A stretch of 64,000 nucleotides of DNA. It comes from Pseudomonas psychrophila (lineage in GTDB: Bacteria; Pseudomonadota; Gammaproteobacteria; Pseudomonadales; Pseudomonadaceae). The translations under genes were made by a program, and so were the position numbers. Shown here piece after piece: positions 10,355-22,097 of this stretch. The DNA lies in NCBI RefSeq assembly GCF_001043005.1, contig NZ_JYKZ01000001.1, positions 62,001-126,000 of the forward strand, read 5' to 3'. How positions within the stretch are numbered: the stretch's first letter is position 1; each line of letters opens with the position of its first letter. Below the pieces are notes generated by a model. The model was given only the letters and a program-made list of their open reading frames with translations, was not told where the DNA came from and searched no databases.

Positions 10355-11575
10355 TCAGATATCCAGCAGCAGGCGAGCTGGGTCTTCCAGCAGGTTTTTG
10401 ATTGCTACCAGGAAACTTACAGCTTCTTTGCCGTCGATCAAGCGGTGATCGTAAGACAGAGCCAAATACATCATCGGGCGGATTACGACCTGACCGTTGA
10501 TTGCCATTGGACGCTGAAGGATGTTGTGCATGCCCAGAATCGCGGCTTGCGGCGGGTTAACGATCGGGGTCGACATCATCGAACCGAAAGTACCACCGTT
10601 AGTGATTGTGAACGTACCACCCGTCATTTCGTCGATGGACAGTTTGCCGTCACGGGCTTTTTTACCGTAAGCAGCGATGCCGCCTTCGATTTCAGCCAGG
10701 CTCATCAGTTCGGCGTTACGCAGAACCGGAACCACCAGACCACGGTCGCTAGAAACAGCAACACCGATGTCGGCGAAGCCGTGGTAAACGATGTCGGAAC
10801 CGTCGATCGAAGCGTTAACTGCCGGGAAGCGTTTCAGCGCTTCGGTAGCAGCCTTGACGAAGAACGACATGAAGCCCAGACGTACGCCGTTGTGCGACTT
10901 CTCGAACAGGTCCTTGTACTTCGAACGCAATGCCATGATTTCAGTCATGTCCACTTCGTTGAAAGTGGTCAGCATCGCCATGTTCGATTGAGCTTCAACC
11001 AGACGCTTGGCCACGGTGGCACGAACGCGGGTCATCGGAACGCGTTTTTCTACGCGGTCGCCAGCAGCGAATACCGGAGCAGCAGCGGCAGGAGCAGCAG
11101 CCTTTGCAGGCGCAGCAGCAGGAGCAGGAGCAGCCTTTTTAGCAGCAACAGCGGCAACGACGTCTTCCTTGGTCACACGACCGCCTTTGCCTGTACCGGC
11201 AACGGAAGCGATGTTGATACCGTTTTCTTCAGCGATCTTGCGAGCAGCAGGAGCTGCAACCGGATCGTCTTCGCCTTCGCCAGCTGGAGCAGCAGCCTGA
11301 GCGGCCGGTGCAGCAGCGGCTGGGGCAGCAGCAACGCCGCCTTCAACGATGGAGCCCAGAACTTCATCGGAAAGAACGGTGTCGCCTTCGTTCTTGACGA
11401 TAGCGCCCAGAACGCCGTCAGCTGTAGCCAGTACTTCCAGCACAACCTTGTCGGTTTCGATATCAACAATCAGGTCGTCGCGCTTTACAGCGTCGCCCGG
11501 TTGTTTGTGCCAGGTGGCAACGGTGCCATCGGCAACCGATTCCGGAAATGTTGGGGCTTTGATCTCGATAGCCAT
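10355..11575 (-). CDS. sucB: 2-oxoglutarate dehydrogenase E2, dihydrolipoyl succinyltransferase
   Basis: Protein of 406 residues forming the core of the 2-oxoglutarate dehydrogenase complex; it transfers succinyl groups to CoA. One lipoyl domain is at the N-terminus with the modified lysine in [12 protein letters not shown] (about residue 43). An Ala/Pro-rich linker follows, then a peripheral subunit-binding domain ([25 protein letters not shown], given in part), a second long Ala/Pro linker, and the catalytic domain ending in SYDHRLIDG with the active-site His. It starts 41 bases after sucA. The repeat-rich linkers make the local sequence low in complexity. Confidence 0.98.
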   Translation of the reverse strand: MAIEIKAPTFPESVADGTVATWHKQPGDAVKRDDLIVDIETDKVVLEVLATADGVLGAIVKNEGDTVLSDEVLGSIVEGGVAAAPAAAAPAAQAAAPAGEGEDDPVAAPAARKIAEENGINIASVAGTGKGGRVTKEDVVAAVAAKKAAPAPAAAPAKAAAPAAAAPVFAAGDRVEKRVPMTRVRATVAKRLVEAQSNMAMLTTFNEVDMTEIMALRSKYKDLFEKSHNGVRLGFMSFFVKAATEALKRFPAVNASIDGSDIVYHGFADIGVAVSSDRGLVVPVLRNAELMSLAEIEGGIAAYGKKARDGKLSIDEMTGGTFTITNGGTFGSMMSTPIVNPPQAAILGMHNILQRPMAINGQVVIRPMMYLALSYDHRLIDGKEAVSFLVAIKNLLEDPARLLLDI

Positions 11576-11616
11576 GTTCTTTGGTTCCTTAAATTCGGTT
11601 TCAGTGCGCGAAGGCG

Positions 11617-14448
11617 TTAAACAGTGAACGCGTCTTGCAACAGTTTTGCCTGTTGCTCAGCGTGCATCGATGCGTAACCACAAGCAGGTGCAGCAGAAGC
11701 GTCACGGCCCGCGTACTCAAGTACGAGAGATTTGTCGTGACCGCTGATGATGCGGCGCATGTGGTGCTGGCTGCAGTACCAGGCACCCTGGTTCATCGGC
11801 TCTTCCTGACACCAGACAATATGTTTGGCGTTTTTGTATGGAGCCAGGACTTCAATCAAGTCGTCCTCAGGGAACGGGTACAGCTGCTCAAGACGCACGA
11901 TGGCGATGTCATCACGACCTTCGGCACGGCGTTTTTCCAGCAGGTCGTAGTAGACCTTGCCGCTACACAGCACGATGCGACCGACTTTCGCCGGGTCTTG
12001 TGCATCGATTTCTGGAATAACGGTCTGGAACGAACCTTCGGCCAGATCTTCCAGGGTCGAGATTGCCAATTTGTGACGCAGCAACGACTTCGGTGTCAGG
12101 ACGATCAGCGGCTTGCGCAGCGGACGGATGACCTGACGACGCAGCAGGTGATAAATCTGCGCTGGAGTCGTCGGCACGCACACCTGAATGTTGTGCTCGG
12201 CGCACAGCTGCAGGTAACGCTCAAGACGTGCGGAGGAGTGCTCCGGGCCCTGACCTTCATAACCGTGTGGCAGCAGCATGGTCAGACCGCACAAACGGCC
12301 CCACTTGTGCTCGCCACTGGTGATGAACTGGTCGATTACAACCTGGGCGCCGTTGGCGAAGTCGCCGAACTGGGCTTCCCAGATCACCAACGCGTTAGGC
12401 GTGGTGGTCGAGTAACCATATTCGAAGGCCAACACGGCTTCTTCGGACAGCAACGAGTCGTACAGGTCAAAGCGTGGCTGACCTTCAAACAGGTGCTTCA
12501 GAGGAATGTAGGTGCCAGCATCTTTCTGGTTGTGCAACACGGCGTGACGGTGCGAGAACGTACCGCGGCCAATGTCCTGACCCGTCATGCGAATCGGGTG
12601 ACCTTCGAACTGCAGGGTTGCGTATGCCATTGTTTCGGCATAACCCCAGTTGATAGGCAGGCCGCCGGCTTGCATTTTTTGACGATCTTCGTAGATCTTC
12701 GCAACCTGACGCTGAACCACGAAGCCTTCCGGAATTTCCAGCAGCTTGGCAGACAGCTCTTGCAGGGTCTTGAGATCGAAGCGCGTGTCGTGACGTGCAG
12801 TCCAGGCGTGACCCAGGTATGGGCGCCAGTCTACGAACAGCTCTTTGTTTGGCTCTTTGACCAGACTTTTCACAACATGCAGACCGTTGTCCAGCGCGTT
12901 GCGGTATTCGTCGATCTTGGCCTGAACGCGTTCTGCGTCTACCACTTTTTCTTGCGTCAGACGTTCGGCATACAGTTCACGGGTAGTGCGCTGTTTGGCG
13001 ATCTGCTGATACATCAGCGGCTGAGTACCGTTTGGCTCGTCGGCCTCGTTGTGACCGCGACGGCGGTAGCAGAACAGGTCGATCACGACATCACGCTTGA
13101 ACTGCATGCGATAGTCGATAGCCAGCTGGGTTACGAACAGAACGGCTTCCGGATCATCACCATTTACATGGAGGATCGGTGCCTGGATCATTTTCGCAAC
13201 GTCCGTGCAGTACTCGGTGGAGCGCGAGTCTTCCGGATTGCTGATGGTGAAACCCACCTGGTTGTTGATGACCAGATGAATGGTGCCGCCCGTCTTGAAG
13301 CCGCGAGTTTGCGACATCTGGAAGGTTTCCATGACCACGCCCTGACCTGCGAACGCAGCATCACCGTGGATGGAAATTGGCAGTACCTTTTCGCCCGTGC
13401 TGTCGTTACGACGGTCCTGGCGAGCACGTACGGACCCTTCAACCACTGGAGAAACGATTTCCAGGTGGGAGGGGTTAAACGCCATTGCCAGATGGACTTC
13501 ACCACCACCGGTCATGACGTTGGAGGAGAAGCCCTGGTGATATTTAACGTCACCGGAACCCAACTCGATCTTTTTCTTGCCTTCGAACTCGTCGAACAAC
13601 TCGCGCGGGTTTTTACCGAAGGTGTTCACCAATACGTTCAGACGGCCACGGTGGGCCATGCCGATAACGATTTCTTTGGTGCCGTAGTTGCCCGAACGCT
13701 GGATCAGCTCGTCCAGCAAAGGAATCAGGCTCTCGCCACCTTCCAGGCCGAAACGCTTGGTGCCCGGGTATTTGGTACCCAGGTACTTCTCCAGACCTTC
13801 AGCTGCAGTAACGCGCTCAAGCAGATGGCCTTTAACTTCAGCCGAATACGTCGGGCGGCCGCGTACGCTTTCGAGGCGCTGCTCAAACCAGTGGCGCTGC
13901 TCGGAATCGACGATGTGCGTGAACTCTGCGCCAATGGTGCGGCAATATGTCTGCTGCAACGCTTCGAGAATTTCGCGTAGGCTCGCTTCCTCTTTGCCGA
14001 TGTACAGGTCGCCGGCACGGAAGGTCGTATCAAGATCGGCATTGGTCAAGCCGTAATGATTGATCGACAGGTCTGCAGGTGCAGGACGCTGCCACAGCCC
14101 CAGCGGATCAAGCTGGGCTGCCTGGTGGCCGCGCATCCGATAGGCCTGGATCAATCGCAGCACTTCAACCTGCTTCTTCTCGTGCTCACTGCTCACGCTC
14201 CCGGCGGAAACCGGTTGGGCGCGGCGCTGGTTCTTTGCCAGCAGCACGAAATGATCGCGGATTGTGGAGTGCGAAACATCGTTGGCAGAGTTGCCGTCAG
14301 TAGGCAACGTCTGAAATTTGGTGCGCCATTCTTCTGGCACAGCGTTAGGGTCGTGCAGGTAGAGCTCATAGAGCTCTTCCACATAGGCAGCGTTACCACC
14401 TGAAAGATAGCCGCTGTTCCACATGCGCTGCATCACGCTTTCTTGCAT
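11617..14448 (-). CDS. sucA: 2-oxoglutarate dehydrogenase E1 component
   Basis: Thiamine-diphosphate decarboxylase of 943 residues, full length. It carries out the first step of the 2-oxoglutarate dehydrogenase complex. Visible blocks are the N-terminal [28 protein letters not shown], the ThDP/Mg block [20 protein letters not shown] and [13 protein letters not shown]. The C-terminal part has [13 protein letters not shown] and [15 protein letters not shown]. It is the first gene of the suc group, 259 bases downstream of sdhB on the same strand, so it may share the sdh transcript or have its own promoter in that gap. Confidence 0.98.
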   Translation of the reverse strand: MQESVMQRMWNSGYLSGGNAAYVEELYELYLHDPNAVPEEWRTKFQTLPTDGNSANDVSHSTIRDHFVLLAKNQRRAQPVSAGSVSSEHEKKQVEVLRLIQAYRMRGHQAAQLDPLGLWQRPAPADLSINHYGLTNADLDTTFRAGDLYIGKEEASLREILEALQQTYCRTIGAEFTHIVDSEQRHWFEQRLESVRGRPTYSAEVKGHLLERVTAAEGLEKYLGTKYPGTKRFGLEGGESLIPLLDELIQRSGNYGTKEIVIGMAHRGRLNVLVNTFGKNPRELFDEFEGKKKIELGSGDVKYHQGFSSNVMTGGGEVHLAMAFNPSHLEIVSPVVEGSVRARQDRRNDSTGEKVLPISIHGDAAFAGQGVVMETFQMSQTRGFKTGGTIHLVINNQVGFTISNPEDSRSTEYCTDVAKMIQAPILHVNGDDPEAVLFVTQLAIDYRMQFKRDVVIDLFCYRRRGHNEADEPNGTQPLMYQQIAKQRTTRELYAERLTQEKVVDAERVQAKIDEYRNALDNGLHVVKSLVKEPNKELFVDWRPYLGHAWTARHDTRFDLKTLQELSAKLLEIPEGFVVQRQVAKIYEDRQKMQAGGLPINWGYAETMAYATLQFEGHPIRMTGQDIGRGTFSHRHAVLHNQKDAGTYIPLKHLFEGQPRFDLYDSLLSEEAVLAFEYGYSTTTPNALVIWEAQFGDFANGAQVVIDQFITSGEHKWGRLCGLTMLLPHGYEGQGPEHSSARLERYLQLCAEHNIQVCVPTTPAQIYHLLRRQVIRPLRKPLIVLTPKSLLRHKLAISTLEDLAEGSFQTVIPEIDAQDPAKVGRIVLCSGKVYYDLLEKRRAEGRDDIAIVRLEQLYPFPEDDLIEVLAPYKNAKHIVWCQEEPMNQGAWYCSQHHMRRIISGHDKSLVLEYAGRDASAAPACGYASMHAEQQAKLLQDAFTV

Positions 14449-14707
14449 GCTTGGTCACCCTCGGTTAGGGGACACCATCGACGAGAACACCAGAGCATGC
14501 TTGAGAAAGTCCGAATACAGCGACTAAAACAAGCCACTTAGGATCACGCTGATAGTCCGGGTACCAGCCCGGATGCCCCTGCTGGTCTCATTTCTTCAAA
14601 ATAAGAGCCGCAGCTTTTGAGCTGTTGCTCAGGTTAAAACTACGGCGCCGGTTGAAGCCTGCGCCGCAGCATTTACGGTTACAGCGGTCCTACGGTACAG
14701 CTTTAGA

Positions 14708-15412
14708 TCACACGCCGCTTTGCAGCAGCATGCTACGCACGTGACCGATGGCCTTAGTCGGGTTCAAGCCCTTCGGACACACGTTTACGCAGTTCATGAT
14801 CCCGCGGCAGCGGAATACGCTGAACGGGTCATCCAGTGAAGCCAGACGCTCACTGGTCTTGGTGTCACGGCTGTCAGCCAGGAAACGATAGGCTTGCAAC
14901 AGTGCAGCAGGGCCCAGGAACTTGTCCGGGTTCCACCAGAAGGACGGGCACGAGGTGGAGCAGCAAGCGCACAGGATGCACTCGTACAGACCGTCGAGCT
15001 TTTCACGTTCTTCAGGCGATTGCAGACGCTCAATGGCCGGAGCCGGAGTATCGTTCTGCAGGAACGGCTTAACTTTCTCGTATTGCTTGTAGAAGATGCT
15101 CATATCGACGACCAGGTCACGGATAACCGGCAAACCTGGCAATGGACGAACAATCAGCTTGTTGCCTTTAACGACAGCGGACAGCGGCGTTACACACGCC
15201 AAAGCATTTTTGCCGTTGATGTTCATGCCGTCGGAGCCACAAACGCCCTCACGGCAAGAGCGACGATAGGAGAAACCTTCGTCCTGCTCTTTAACCAGCG
15301 CCAGCACGTCCAGCACCATCAGGTCTTTACCGTTGGTATTGACCTCGAATTCCTGCATGAACGGAGCAGAGTCCTGATCAGGGTTGTAACGATAAACACT
15401 GACTTTCAACAT
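14708..15412 (-). CDS. sdhB: succinate dehydrogenase iron-sulfur subunit
   Basis: Subunit of 234 residues carrying the three Fe-S clusters that pass electrons from SdhA to the quinone site. The 2Fe-2S ligands are in SCREGVCGSDGMNINGK. The 4Fe-4S and 3Fe-4S ligands are in CILCACCSTSCPS and CRGIMNCVNVCPKGLNP. I chose ATG 15412 (MLKVSVYRYNPD) because AAGGG lies at normal distance and the length fits the family. A GTG three codons upstream is in frame but overlaps that ribosome site. The gene begins 11 bases after sdhA. Confidence 0.97.
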   Translation of the reverse strand: MLKVSVYRYNPDQDSAPFMQEFEVNTNGKDLMVLDVLALVKEQDEGFSYRRSCREGVCGSDGMNINGKNALACVTPLSAVVKGNKLIVRPLPGLPVIRDLVVDMSIFYKQYEKVKPFLQNDTPAPAIERLQSPEEREKLDGLYECILCACCSTSCPSFWWNPDKFLGPAALLQAYRFLADSRDTKTSERLASLDDPFSVFRCRGIMNCVNVCPKGLNPTKAIGHVRSMLLQSGV

Positions 15413-15423
15413 ATCGGCCACCC

Positions 15424-17199
15424 TTAGTAAGTCCGAATCATGGGTTCAAAGGTCGGGACGGTTTTTGGCGAGAAGTTTACAGCTCGCTTGGCAACGCGCT
15501 TTTCACCCGGGAAGTACAGGGTGTGGCACAGCCAGTTAACGTCGTCACGATCTTCGAAATCTTCACGGGCGTGTGCACCGCGCGATTCTTTACGAACTTC
15601 AGCAGCGATTGCAGTCGCTTCAGCCACTTCGAGCAGGTTTTGCAGCTCAAGGGCTTCGATACGAGCAGTGTTGAACGCCTGGCTCTTATCGTTGATTTTC
15701 ACGTTGGCAATGCGCTTGCGCAGATCAGCCAGCTGGGCAATACCCTTCTGCATGTATTCGCCAGTACGGAATACACCGAAGTAGTTCTGCATGCAGCTTT
15801 GCAGCTCTTTACGCAGGGTAGCTACGTCTTCGCCATCATTACGCGAGTTCAGGCCATCCAGACGTGCCAGGGCAGCATCGATATCGGACTGGCGAGGACG
15901 GGCGTAATCAACGCCTTCTTTCAGGGTTTGTTCAAGGAACAGTCCTGCAGCGCGACCGAATACCACCAGGTCGAGCAACGAGTTGCCGCCCAGACGGTTG
16001 GCACCGTGTACCGATACGCAGGCCACTTCACCCACTGCGAACAAGCCCGGGATGATCTGATCAACGCCGTCGGCGTCCTGAGTGATCGCCTGGCCATGAA
16101 TGTTGGTGGCTACGCCGCCCATCATATAGTGGCAAGTAGGCACTACCGGAATCGGCGCTACGGCAGGGTCGACGTGAGCGAAAGTCTTGGACAGTTCCAT
16201 GATGCCTGGCAGACGGCTGTGCAGAACTTCTTCACCCAAGTGATCGAGTTTCAGCATTACGTGGTCGCCATCAGGACCGCAACCGTTGCCCGCGATGATT
16301 TCTTTAACCATCGAGCGAGCGACTACGTCACGACCAGCAAGGTCTTTGGCGTTCGGAGCATAACGCTCCATGAAACGCTCGCCGTGCTTGTTGATCAGGT
16401 ATCCACCTTCACCACGGCAACCTTCTGTAACCAGTACACCGGCGCCGGCAATACCGGTTGGGTGGAACTGCCACATTTCGATGTCCTGTACCGGCACGCC
16501 AGCACGCAGCGCCATGCCAATACCGTCACCGGTGTTGATCAGGGCGTTGGTAGTCGAAGAGTAGATACGACCTGCACCGCCAGTCGCCAATACAGTAGCG
16601 TTAGCGCGAACGTACGAAGTTTCACCGGTTTCGATGCAGATAACGATCATGCCGACAAAGTCGCCAGCTTCGTTCTTAACCAGATCGACACCGTAGTATT
16701 CGTTCAGGAATACAGTGCCGGCCTTCAGGTTGGCTTGGTACAGGGTGTGCAACAGCGCGTGACCGGTACGGTCGGCTGCGGCGCACGTACGGGCAGCCTG
16801 GCCGCCTTTACCGAAGTCCTTGGACTGACCGCCGAACGGACGCTGGTAGATGCGGCCCTGTTCGGTACGGGAGAACGGCATACCCATGTGTTCAAGTTCG
16901 TATACGGCTTCTGGGCCTACGGAACACATGTATTCGATAGCGTCTTGGTCACCGATGTAGTCGGAACCCTTGACGGTATCGTACATGTGCCAGCGCCAGT
17001 CATCGTTCGGATCTGCAGAGGCGATCGCGCAGGTAATACCGCCCTGAGCCGATACGGTGTGCGAACGAGTCGGGAAAACCTTGGTGATTACGGCAGTCTT
17101 GTGACCACCTTGTGCCAGCTGCAGAGCAGCGCGCATGCCAGCACCGCCGCCGCCAATAATGATGGCGTCGAACGAAAGTGTATTAACTGTGTTAGCCAT
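15424..17199 (-). CDS. sdhA: succinate dehydrogenase flavoprotein subunit
   Basis: Catalytic subunit of complex II, 591 residues. It oxidises succinate to fumarate with covalently bound FAD. The dinucleotide motif [14 protein letters not shown] is near the N-terminus, and the flavinylation histidine lies in [32 protein letters not shown] and [21 protein letters not shown] mark the FAD and substrate regions. It starts 3 bases after the sdhD stop and is the third gene of the sdhCDAB operon. Confidence 0.98.
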   Translation of the reverse strand: MANTVNTLSFDAIIIGGGGAGMRAALQLAQGGHKTAVITKVFPTRSHTVSAQGGITCAIASADPNDDWRWHMYDTVKGSDYIGDQDAIEYMCSVGPEAVYELEHMGMPFSRTEQGRIYQRPFGGQSKDFGKGGQAARTCAAADRTGHALLHTLYQANLKAGTVFLNEYYGVDLVKNEAGDFVGMIVICIETGETSYVRANATVLATGGAGRIYSSTTNALINTGDGIGMALRAGVPVQDIEMWQFHPTGIAGAGVLVTEGCRGEGGYLINKHGERFMERYAPNAKDLAGRDVVARSMVKEIIAGNGCGPDGDHVMLKLDHLGEEVLHSRLPGIMELSKTFAHVDPAVAPIPVVPTCHYMMGGVATNIHGQAITQDADGVDQIIPGLFAVGEVACVSVHGANRLGGNSLLDLVVFGRAAGLFLEQTLKEGVDYARPRQSDIDAALARLDGLNSRNDGEDVATLRKELQSCMQNYFGVFRTGEYMQKGIAQLADLRKRIANVKINDKSQAFNTARIEALELQNLLEVAEATAIAAEVRKESRGAHAREDFEDRDDVNWLCHTLYFPGEKRVAKRAVNFSPKTVPTFEPMIRTY

Positions 17200-17202
17200 G
17201 AA

Positions 17203-17571
17203 TCAGATACCCCAAAGAATCTGCACACCCCAGACGAAGTAAGCGAACATTGCAACGCCGCAGACTGCCTGGAAGAGGAAACGTACTGCTGTCGCGGACT
17301 TGCCCAGCGCCATTGGCGTCAGGTAGTCGGTCGCGATGGTCCACATGCCTACCCAGGCGTGTGCGCCCAGAGCAACAAGGGCCAGCAGGCTGAAGATACG
17401 CATCCAGTTGCTTGCGAACAGCTCATGCCATTGGGCGTAGCCAATGCCAGGGTTCGCAACGAGGTATCCGATCAGGAAAATGAAATAAGCCGCTAGAACA
17501 ACCGCAGACACACGTTGTGCCATCCAGTCATAGAGGCCCGAACGCGACAGGTTCGTAACGCTGGTTACCAT
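17203..17571 (-). CDS. sdhD: succinate dehydrogenase membrane anchor subunit
   Basis: Membrane anchor of 122 residues with three predicted helices. With SdhC it binds heme b and ubiquinone. It starts MVTSVTNLSRSGLYDWMAQR, and histidines such as GAHAWVGMW are candidate heme or quinone ligands. I use ATG 17571, whose first seven bases ATGGTAA overlap the end of sdhC. A TTG two codons upstream is also in frame but less likely. The overlap implies coupled translation with sdhC. Confidence 0.95.
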   Translation of the reverse strand: MVTSVTNLSRSGLYDWMAQRVSAVVLAAYFIFLIGYLVANPGIGYAQWHELFASNWMRIFSLLALVALGAHAWVGMWTIATDYLTPMALGKSATAVRFLFQAVCGVAMFAYFVWGVQILWGI

Positions 17572-17951
17572 ATCCAAACTCCCGCCAGAACAATCATCAC
17601 CACGGAAATGACGATTACAATTTTCGAGCCCAGTCGGCCGCCTTCAAGCGTCTCACCGATGCCCATGTCCATAATCAAGTGGCGCACACCGGCAACCAGG
17701 TGATACAGCAAGGCAGAGAGCAGGCCCCACGCAACGAATTTGGCCAGAGGACTGGTCAAGCATGCCTTCACCTCGGCATAGCCTTCTTCCGAACCCAGGG
17801 ATTTGCTCAATGCATAAAGCATGATGCCCAGGCCGAGAAAAAGAATAATGCCCGATACACGGTGCAGAAATGACGTAACGCCGGTGATGGGGAGTTTGAT
17901 GGTCCTTAGGTCTAGGTTTACAGGTCGTTGGCTATTCACGGCTTTTTTCAC
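17565..17951 (-). CDS. sdhC: succinate dehydrogenase cytochrome b556 subunit
   Basis: Membrane subunit of 128 residues with three helices. It carries the family pattern RPVNLDLRTIKLPITG and SFLHRVSGIILF, whose Ser/Arg contact quinone. The histidine in LYHLVAGVRHLIMD is the expected heme b ligand. It is the first gene of sdhCDAB. The start is GTG 17951, preceded by AGGGG at 9 bases; a second in-frame GTG at 17939 lacks a ribosome site. The promoter is read about 130 bases upstream. Confidence 0.95.
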   Translation of the reverse strand: MKKAVNSQRPVNLDLRTIKLPITGVTSFLHRVSGIILFLGLGIMLYALSKSLGSEEGYAEVKACLTSPLAKFVAWGLLSALLYHLVAGVRHLIMDMGIGETLEGGRLGSKIVIVISVVMIVLAGVWIW

Positions 17952-18072
17952 ACTGAAGAGCCCCTAACAATCAGGGCAAGTTTGTTGGGATGCGCACTGG
18001 TCAGGTACCCACCACCCGGGAGTGACGACCCCCATCTAAACAGGCCCAAAAGCCCCTGGCGGTCGGCTGCCG

Positions 18073-18101
18073 AGTATAGACAGTTAGGTCGCTAATGACA
18101 A
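18073..18101 (-). promoter_or_regulatory. sigma-70 promoter of the sdh operon
   Basis: On the minus strand TTGTCA (18096-18101), a 17-base spacer, then TATACT (18073-18078). One mismatch in each hexamer and ideal spacing. It points toward sdhC and leaves a leader of roughly 115 bases. Confidence 0.75.
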
Positions 18102-18215
18102 CGCAAAGACCTCCCCCTAATAGCGCATTGCGCTCTGGCTATAAAAGGCGTAAACGGCAGGGATATTCGCGAAAAATGACTGCCCAAAGCCTTGTACAGC
18201 AAGACTTTAGGCAAA

Positions 18216-18243
18216 TTGACATTCAAATTTATCTCACTATAGT
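18216..18243 (+). promoter_or_regulatory. sigma-70 promoter of gltA
   Basis: Consensus TTGACA (18216-18221), a 16-base spacer, then TATAGT (18238-18243), 58 bases upstream of the gltA ATG. The sdh and gltA promoters are divergent within a 350-base region, so they could share regulators. Confidence 0.78.
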
Positions 18244-18301
18244 GGTGCGGGCCCTGCGTGGGGGGTCTGTCTGATGATTTCAAGCATAAATAGGAGGCCA
18301 C

Positions 18302-19591
18302 ATGGCTGACAAAAAAGCGCAGTTGATCATCGAGGGCGCAGCCCCCGTCGAGCTGCCCATTTTAACTGGCACCGTGGGTCCCGATGTAATCGATGTGCGA
18401 GGCCTAACGGCTACGGGCCGATTCACATTTGACCCTGGCTTCATGTCGACCGCATCTTGCGAGTCGAAGATCACCTATATTGATGGTGACAACGGTATCC
18501 TGCTCCACCGCGGCTACCCGATTGAACAGCTGGCTGAACACTCTGACTACCTTGAGACCGCTTACCTGCTGCTGAACGGCGAACTGCCGACCGCAGAGCA
18601 GAAGGCTCAATTTGTCAGCACCGTGAAGAACCACACAATGGTTCACGAGCAGTTGAAGACTTTCTTCAACGGCTTCCGTCGTGACGCCCACCCGATGGCG
18701 GTCATGTGCGGTGTAGTCGGCGCCCTCTCGGCCTTCTACCACGACTCCCTGGACATCAATAACCCGCAGCATCGCGAAATTTCCGCGATCCGTCTGGTTG
18801 CCAAGATGCCTACCCTGGCGGCGATGGTTTACAAGTACTCCATGGGTCAACCCATGATGTACCCGCGTAACGACCTGACCTACGCCGAAAACTTCCTGCA
18901 CATGATGTTCAACACGCCGTGCGAGATCAAACCGATCAGCCCGGTACTGGCCAAGGCAATGGATAAGATCTTTATCCTGCACGCTGACCACGAACAGAAT
19001 GCTTCGACCTCTACCGTGCGTCTGGCGGGCTCTTCGGGTGCCAACCCGTTCGCCTGTATTGCCGCCGGTATCGCCGCACTGTGGGGCCCTGCCCACGGCG
19101 GCGCAAACGAAGCGGTGCTGACCATGCTCGACGAAATTGGCGATGTTTCGAACATCGACACGTTCATCGCCAAGGCCAAGGACAAAAACGATCCGTTCAA
19201 ACTGATGGGCTTTGGTCACCGGGTTTACAAAAACCGCGACCCACGCGCCACCGTGATGAAAAAGACCTGCGACGAAGTGCTTAAGGAACTGGGCATCCAG
19301 AACGATCCGCAACTCGAACTGGCCATGCGCCTGGAAGAGATCGCCCTGACCGACCCGTACTTCATCGAGCGCTCGCTGTACCCGAACGTCGACTTCTACT
19401 CGGGGATCATCCTCAAGGCAATCGGCATTCCAACCAGCATGTTCACCGTGATCTTCGCCCTGTCGCGTACAGTCGGCTGGATCTCGCACTGGAAAGAAAT
19501 GCTCTCCAGCCCGTACAAGATTGGCCGTCCGCGCCAGCTGTACACCGGTTACGAGCAGCGTGACCTGACCAACCTGGAAGACCGCAAGTAA
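18302..19591 (+). CDS. gltA: citrate synthase (type II)
   Basis: TCA-cycle entry enzyme of 429 residues that condenses oxaloacetate and acetyl-CoA. Catalytic blocks are [16 protein letters not shown] (first His), [12 protein letters not shown] (second His) and [13 protein letters not shown]. The length and N-terminal beta domain fit the hexameric, NADH-inhibited type of Gram-negative bacteria. Its AGGAGG-like ribosome site (TAGGAGGCCAC) is strong. It is divergent from sdhCDAB-suc and monocistronic with a terminator. Confidence 0.98.
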   Translation: MADKKAQLIIEGAAPVELPILTGTVGPDVIDVRGLTATGRFTFDPGFMSTASCESKITYIDGDNGILLHRGYPIEQLAEHSDYLETAYLLLNGELPTAEQKAQFVSTVKNHTMVHEQLKTFFNGFRRDAHPMAVMCGVVGALSAFYHDSLDINNPQHREISAIRLVAKMPTLAAMVYKYSMGQPMMYPRNDLTYAENFLHMMFNTPCEIKPISPVLAKAMDKIFILHADHEQNASTSTVRLAGSSGANPFACIAAGIAALWGPAHGGANEAVLTMLDEIGDVSNIDTFIAKAKDKNDPFKLMGFGHRVYKNRDPRATVMKKTCDEVLKELGIQNDPQLELAMRLEEIALTDPYFIERSLYPNVDFYSGIILKAIGIPTSMFTVIFALSRTVGWISHWKEMLSSPYKIGRPRQLYTGYEQRDLTNLEDRK

Positions 19592-19624
19592 GGCATATCC
19601 CACGATATAGTCTTAGCTGCAAAC

Positions 19625-19660
19625 AAAACGGCCTCTATATATAGAGGCCGTTTTTGTTTT
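19625..19660 (+). terminator. rho-independent terminator of gltA
   Basis: Hairpin AAAACGGCCTCTA-TATA-TAGAGGCCGTTTT followed by TGTTTT, 33 bases after the gltA stop. Confidence 0.92.
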
Positions 19661-19673
19661 GTACGCCTATTTT

Positions 19674-19818
19674 GTAGCAGCTATCGAAGGAACGAGGCTG
19701 CGTTCGGCGGCGAAGCCGTCGTGAAACCTGAGCACTCAATATATCTGGCACACCAGGGCGCCTGATTTTACGACGACTACGTCGCCGGACGCAGCCTCGT
19801 TCCTTCGGCAGCTGCTAC
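19674..19818. repeat. second-family inverted repeat (GAAGGAACGAGGCTGCGTTC)
   Basis: GTAGCAGCT...GAAGGAACGAGGCTGCGTTC and its inverted copy, ending in TTCGGCAGCTGCTAC, enclose about 65 bases. The same element occurs at 32672-32817. Together with the terminators it fills the 316-base gltA-actP gap, in which no gene is seen. Confidence 0.88.
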
Positions 19819-19847
19819 GCATTTCACGCACTGTCGCTAGGGCGCAC

Positions 19848-19882
19848 AAAAAAAATCCCCCTGCCTCACGGCAGGGGGATTA
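19848..19882 (-). terminator. rho-independent terminator of actP
   Basis: On the minus strand, stem TCCCCCTGCC-GTGA-GGCAGGGGGA followed by eight T, 26 bases beyond the actP stop. Confidence 0.93.
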
Positions 19883-19907
19883 GGTTACACATTACGTTTA
19901 CAGCGGA

Positions 19908-21566
19908 TTAGTGATCTACCGCCCCACTCGCCCCCAAACCAGTCTGCGAACGCACAAACTGCGGGAAGAACAACGCACGCTCTTTCTCTGCTGCCTTGGA
20001 CTTATCAGTAATAGAGAAGAACCAGATACCCGCGAACGCAATGATCATGGAGAACAGTGCTGGGTACTCGTAAGGGAAGATTGCTTTTTCATGATGCAGG
20101 ATCTGCACCCAGATGGTTGGGCCCAGGATCATCAAGCCAACCGCGCTGATCAGACCCATCCAGCCGCCAATCATGGCGCCTCGAGTGGTCAGATTCTTCC
20201 AGTACATGGAAAGCAGCAATACAGGGAAGTTGCAGCTCGCAGCTATGGAGAACGCCAGGCCCACCATGAATGCGATGTTCTGGCTTTCGAACAGGATACC
20301 CAAGCCAATCGCCAGTACCGCCAGGGCAATGGTCGTGATCTTGGAAACGCGAATCTCATCTTTGTCGTTGGCCTTGCCCTTCTTGATCACGCTTGCATAA
20401 AGGTCATGAGACACCGCCGAGGCACCGGCCAGGGTCAGACCTGCAACGACCGCCAGGATAGTGGCGAAGGCTACGGCCGAGATAAAGCCCAGGAACATAC
20501 TGCCGCCAACCGCATCAGCCAGATGCACGGCCGCCATGTTGTTACCACCCAGCAAGGCGCCAGCAGCGTCTTTGAAGGCAGGGTTGGTACTTACCAGAAT
20601 GATCGCGCCAAAACCGATGATGAAAGTCAGGATGTAGAAGTAACCAATGAAGCCAGTTGCGTAGAACACGCTCTTGCGTGCTTCTTTCGCATCGCTCACG
20701 GTGAAGAAGCGCATCAAGATATGAGGCAGGCCGGCAGTACCAAACATCAGCGCCAGACCAAGAGAGAAGGCCGAAATCGGATCTTTCACCAGGCCGCCCG
20801 GGCTCATGATCGCTTCACCTTTAGGGTGAATTTTCACTGCTTCGGCAAACAACGCATTGAAGTCAAAGTTAACGTGCTTCATTACCATCACGGCCATGAA
20901 CGTCGCACCCGACAACAACATCACCGCTTTGATGATCTGTACCCACGTGGTTGCCAGCATGCCGCCGAACAACACGTACATGCACATCAGAATACCTACC
21001 AGAATCACCGCAACGTGGTAGTCCAGGCCGAACAGCAGCTGGATCAGCTTGCCAGCACCTACCATCTGCGCGATGAGGTAGAACGCCACCACTACCAGCG
21101 AACCGCACGCCGACAGCGAGCGGATCTGGGTTTGACCCAAACGGTACGAGGCAACGTCAGCAAAGGTGTACTTGCCCAGGTTACGCAGACGTTCTGCGAT
21201 CAGGAACAAGATGATAGGCCACCCCACCAGAAAGCCGATCGAATAGATCAGACCATCGTAGCCAGAGGTGTAAACCAGCGCGGAAATACCCAGGAAAGAG
21301 GCGGCAGACATATAGTCACCCGCAATCGCCAGGCCGTTCTGGAAGCCAGTGATTTTGCCGCCAGCGGCATAGTAGTCGGCAGCAGACTTGTTACGCTTTG
21401 AGGCCCAATATGTAATGCACAGGGTCGCACCAACAAACACGACGAACATGATGATCGCCGAGATATTGAGCGGTTGTTTCTGCACTTCGCCAGTCAGGGC
21501 CTCTGCCGCCAAGACCGCTGGTGCAAGGGCTGCAACGCCCAGTGTTGCCAATAGGCGCCCGATCAT
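19908..21566 (-). CDS. actP: cation/acetate symporter
   Basis: Sodium:solute symporter family permease of 552 residues. It has an N-terminal signal-like segment and about 13 membrane helices. It imports acetate and other short monocarboxylates (family knowledge). Recognisable blocks are [37 protein letters not shown] and [16 protein letters not shown]. Its ATG overlaps the stop of the upstream DUF485 gene by four bases (ATGA), the usual yjcH-actP arrangement. The acs gene itself is not in the window. Confidence 0.96.
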   Translation of the reverse strand: MIGRLLATLGVAALAPAVLAAEALTGEVQKQPLNISAIIMFVVFVGATLCITYWASKRNKSAADYYAAGGKITGFQNGLAIAGDYMSAASFLGISALVYTSGYDGLIYSIGFLVGWPIILFLIAERLRNLGKYTFADVASYRLGQTQIRSLSACGSLVVVAFYLIAQMVGAGKLIQLLFGLDYHVAVILVGILMCMYVLFGGMLATTWVQIIKAVMLLSGATFMAVMVMKHVNFDFNALFAEAVKIHPKGEAIMSPGGLVKDPISAFSLGLALMFGTAGLPHILMRFFTVSDAKEARKSVFYATGFIGYFYILTFIIGFGAIILVSTNPAFKDAAGALLGGNNMAAVHLADAVGGSMFLGFISAVAFATILAVVAGLTLAGASAVSHDLYASVIKKGKANDKDEIRVSKITTIALAVLAIGLGILFESQNIAFMVGLAFSIAASCNFPVLLLSMYWKNLTTRGAMIGGWMGLISAVGLMILGPTIWVQILHHEKAIFPYEYPALFSMIIAFAGIWFFSITDKSKAAEKERALFFPQFVRSQTGLGASGAVDH

Positions 21567-21874
21567 TGCCCAGCCTCCTTGAGAATTGCATTGTTCAACT
21601 CATCGAATTCGCCATTGGCCCGACGCACATAGATACCGGTCAGAACGAAGGCTGAAAGAATCAACCCCACACCAATCGGAATACCCCAGGTAATAGAAGA
21701 ATCGGGACTCAACTTGGCCCCCATGATGTGTGACCCATAAGCAATCAACAGGATAAAGGCGGCATATAGACCGAGCATGATTGCCGAGAGAATCCAGGCG
21801 AACCGCTCTCTTTTTTTAACCAGCTCCTTGAAGCGCGGGCTGTTTTGAATCGAGAGGTAAATGCTGTCGTTCAT
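21563..21874 (-). CDS. yjcH: DUF485 membrane protein, YjcH-like
   Basis: Small inner-membrane protein of 103 residues with two hydrophobic segments. The N-terminal motif is [22 protein letters not shown]485 proteins are nearly always encoded just before ActP and are thought to assist it; the exact role is unproven. The start at ATG 21874 has GAGGAC as ribosome site; the frame continues 20 codons upstream without a better start. Confidence 0.93.
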   Translation of the reverse strand: MNDSIYLSIQNSPRFKELVKKRERFAWILSAIMLGLYAAFILLIAYGSHIMGAKLSPDSSITWGIPIGVGLILSAFVLTGIYVRRANGEFDELNNAILKEAGQ

Positions 21875-22029
21875 TATTTTTGTCCTCGCAGCACAGATGA
21901 GATGTAACGTTTTCACTATTAGGGCGCCGCACATTCAATTCCAGACGACTTTAGTAGTAGAGCCCAAAATCTGCTGCAGCCCTTGTGTTACCTAGTCTGC
22001 AAGGACGATGCACCTAAGCATCAAACTGT

Positions 22030-22070
22030 AAAAAAGCAAAAACCGCCTGATGAAAACATCAAGCGGTCTT
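22030..22070 (-). terminator. rho-independent terminator of the betaine-binding gene
   Basis: On the minus strand, ACCGCTTGATG-TTTT-CATCAGGCGGT is followed by TTTTGCTTTTT. It lies about 28 bases beyond the stop codon. Confidence 0.9.
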
Positions 22071-22097
22071 GTGTGCTGCGAGCTAGACGCTTCGCGA

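Noticed and set aside
11635..13980. Long plus-strand open frame (781 codons) opposite sucA
   Set aside because: It lies wholly antisense to a full-length, well-conserved sucA and its product has no recognisable motif. It is an effect of codon bias on the opposite strand.
15523..17496. Plus-strand open frame opposite sdhA and sdhD
   Set aside because: Antisense to conserved sdh genes, no ribosome site, no family pattern.
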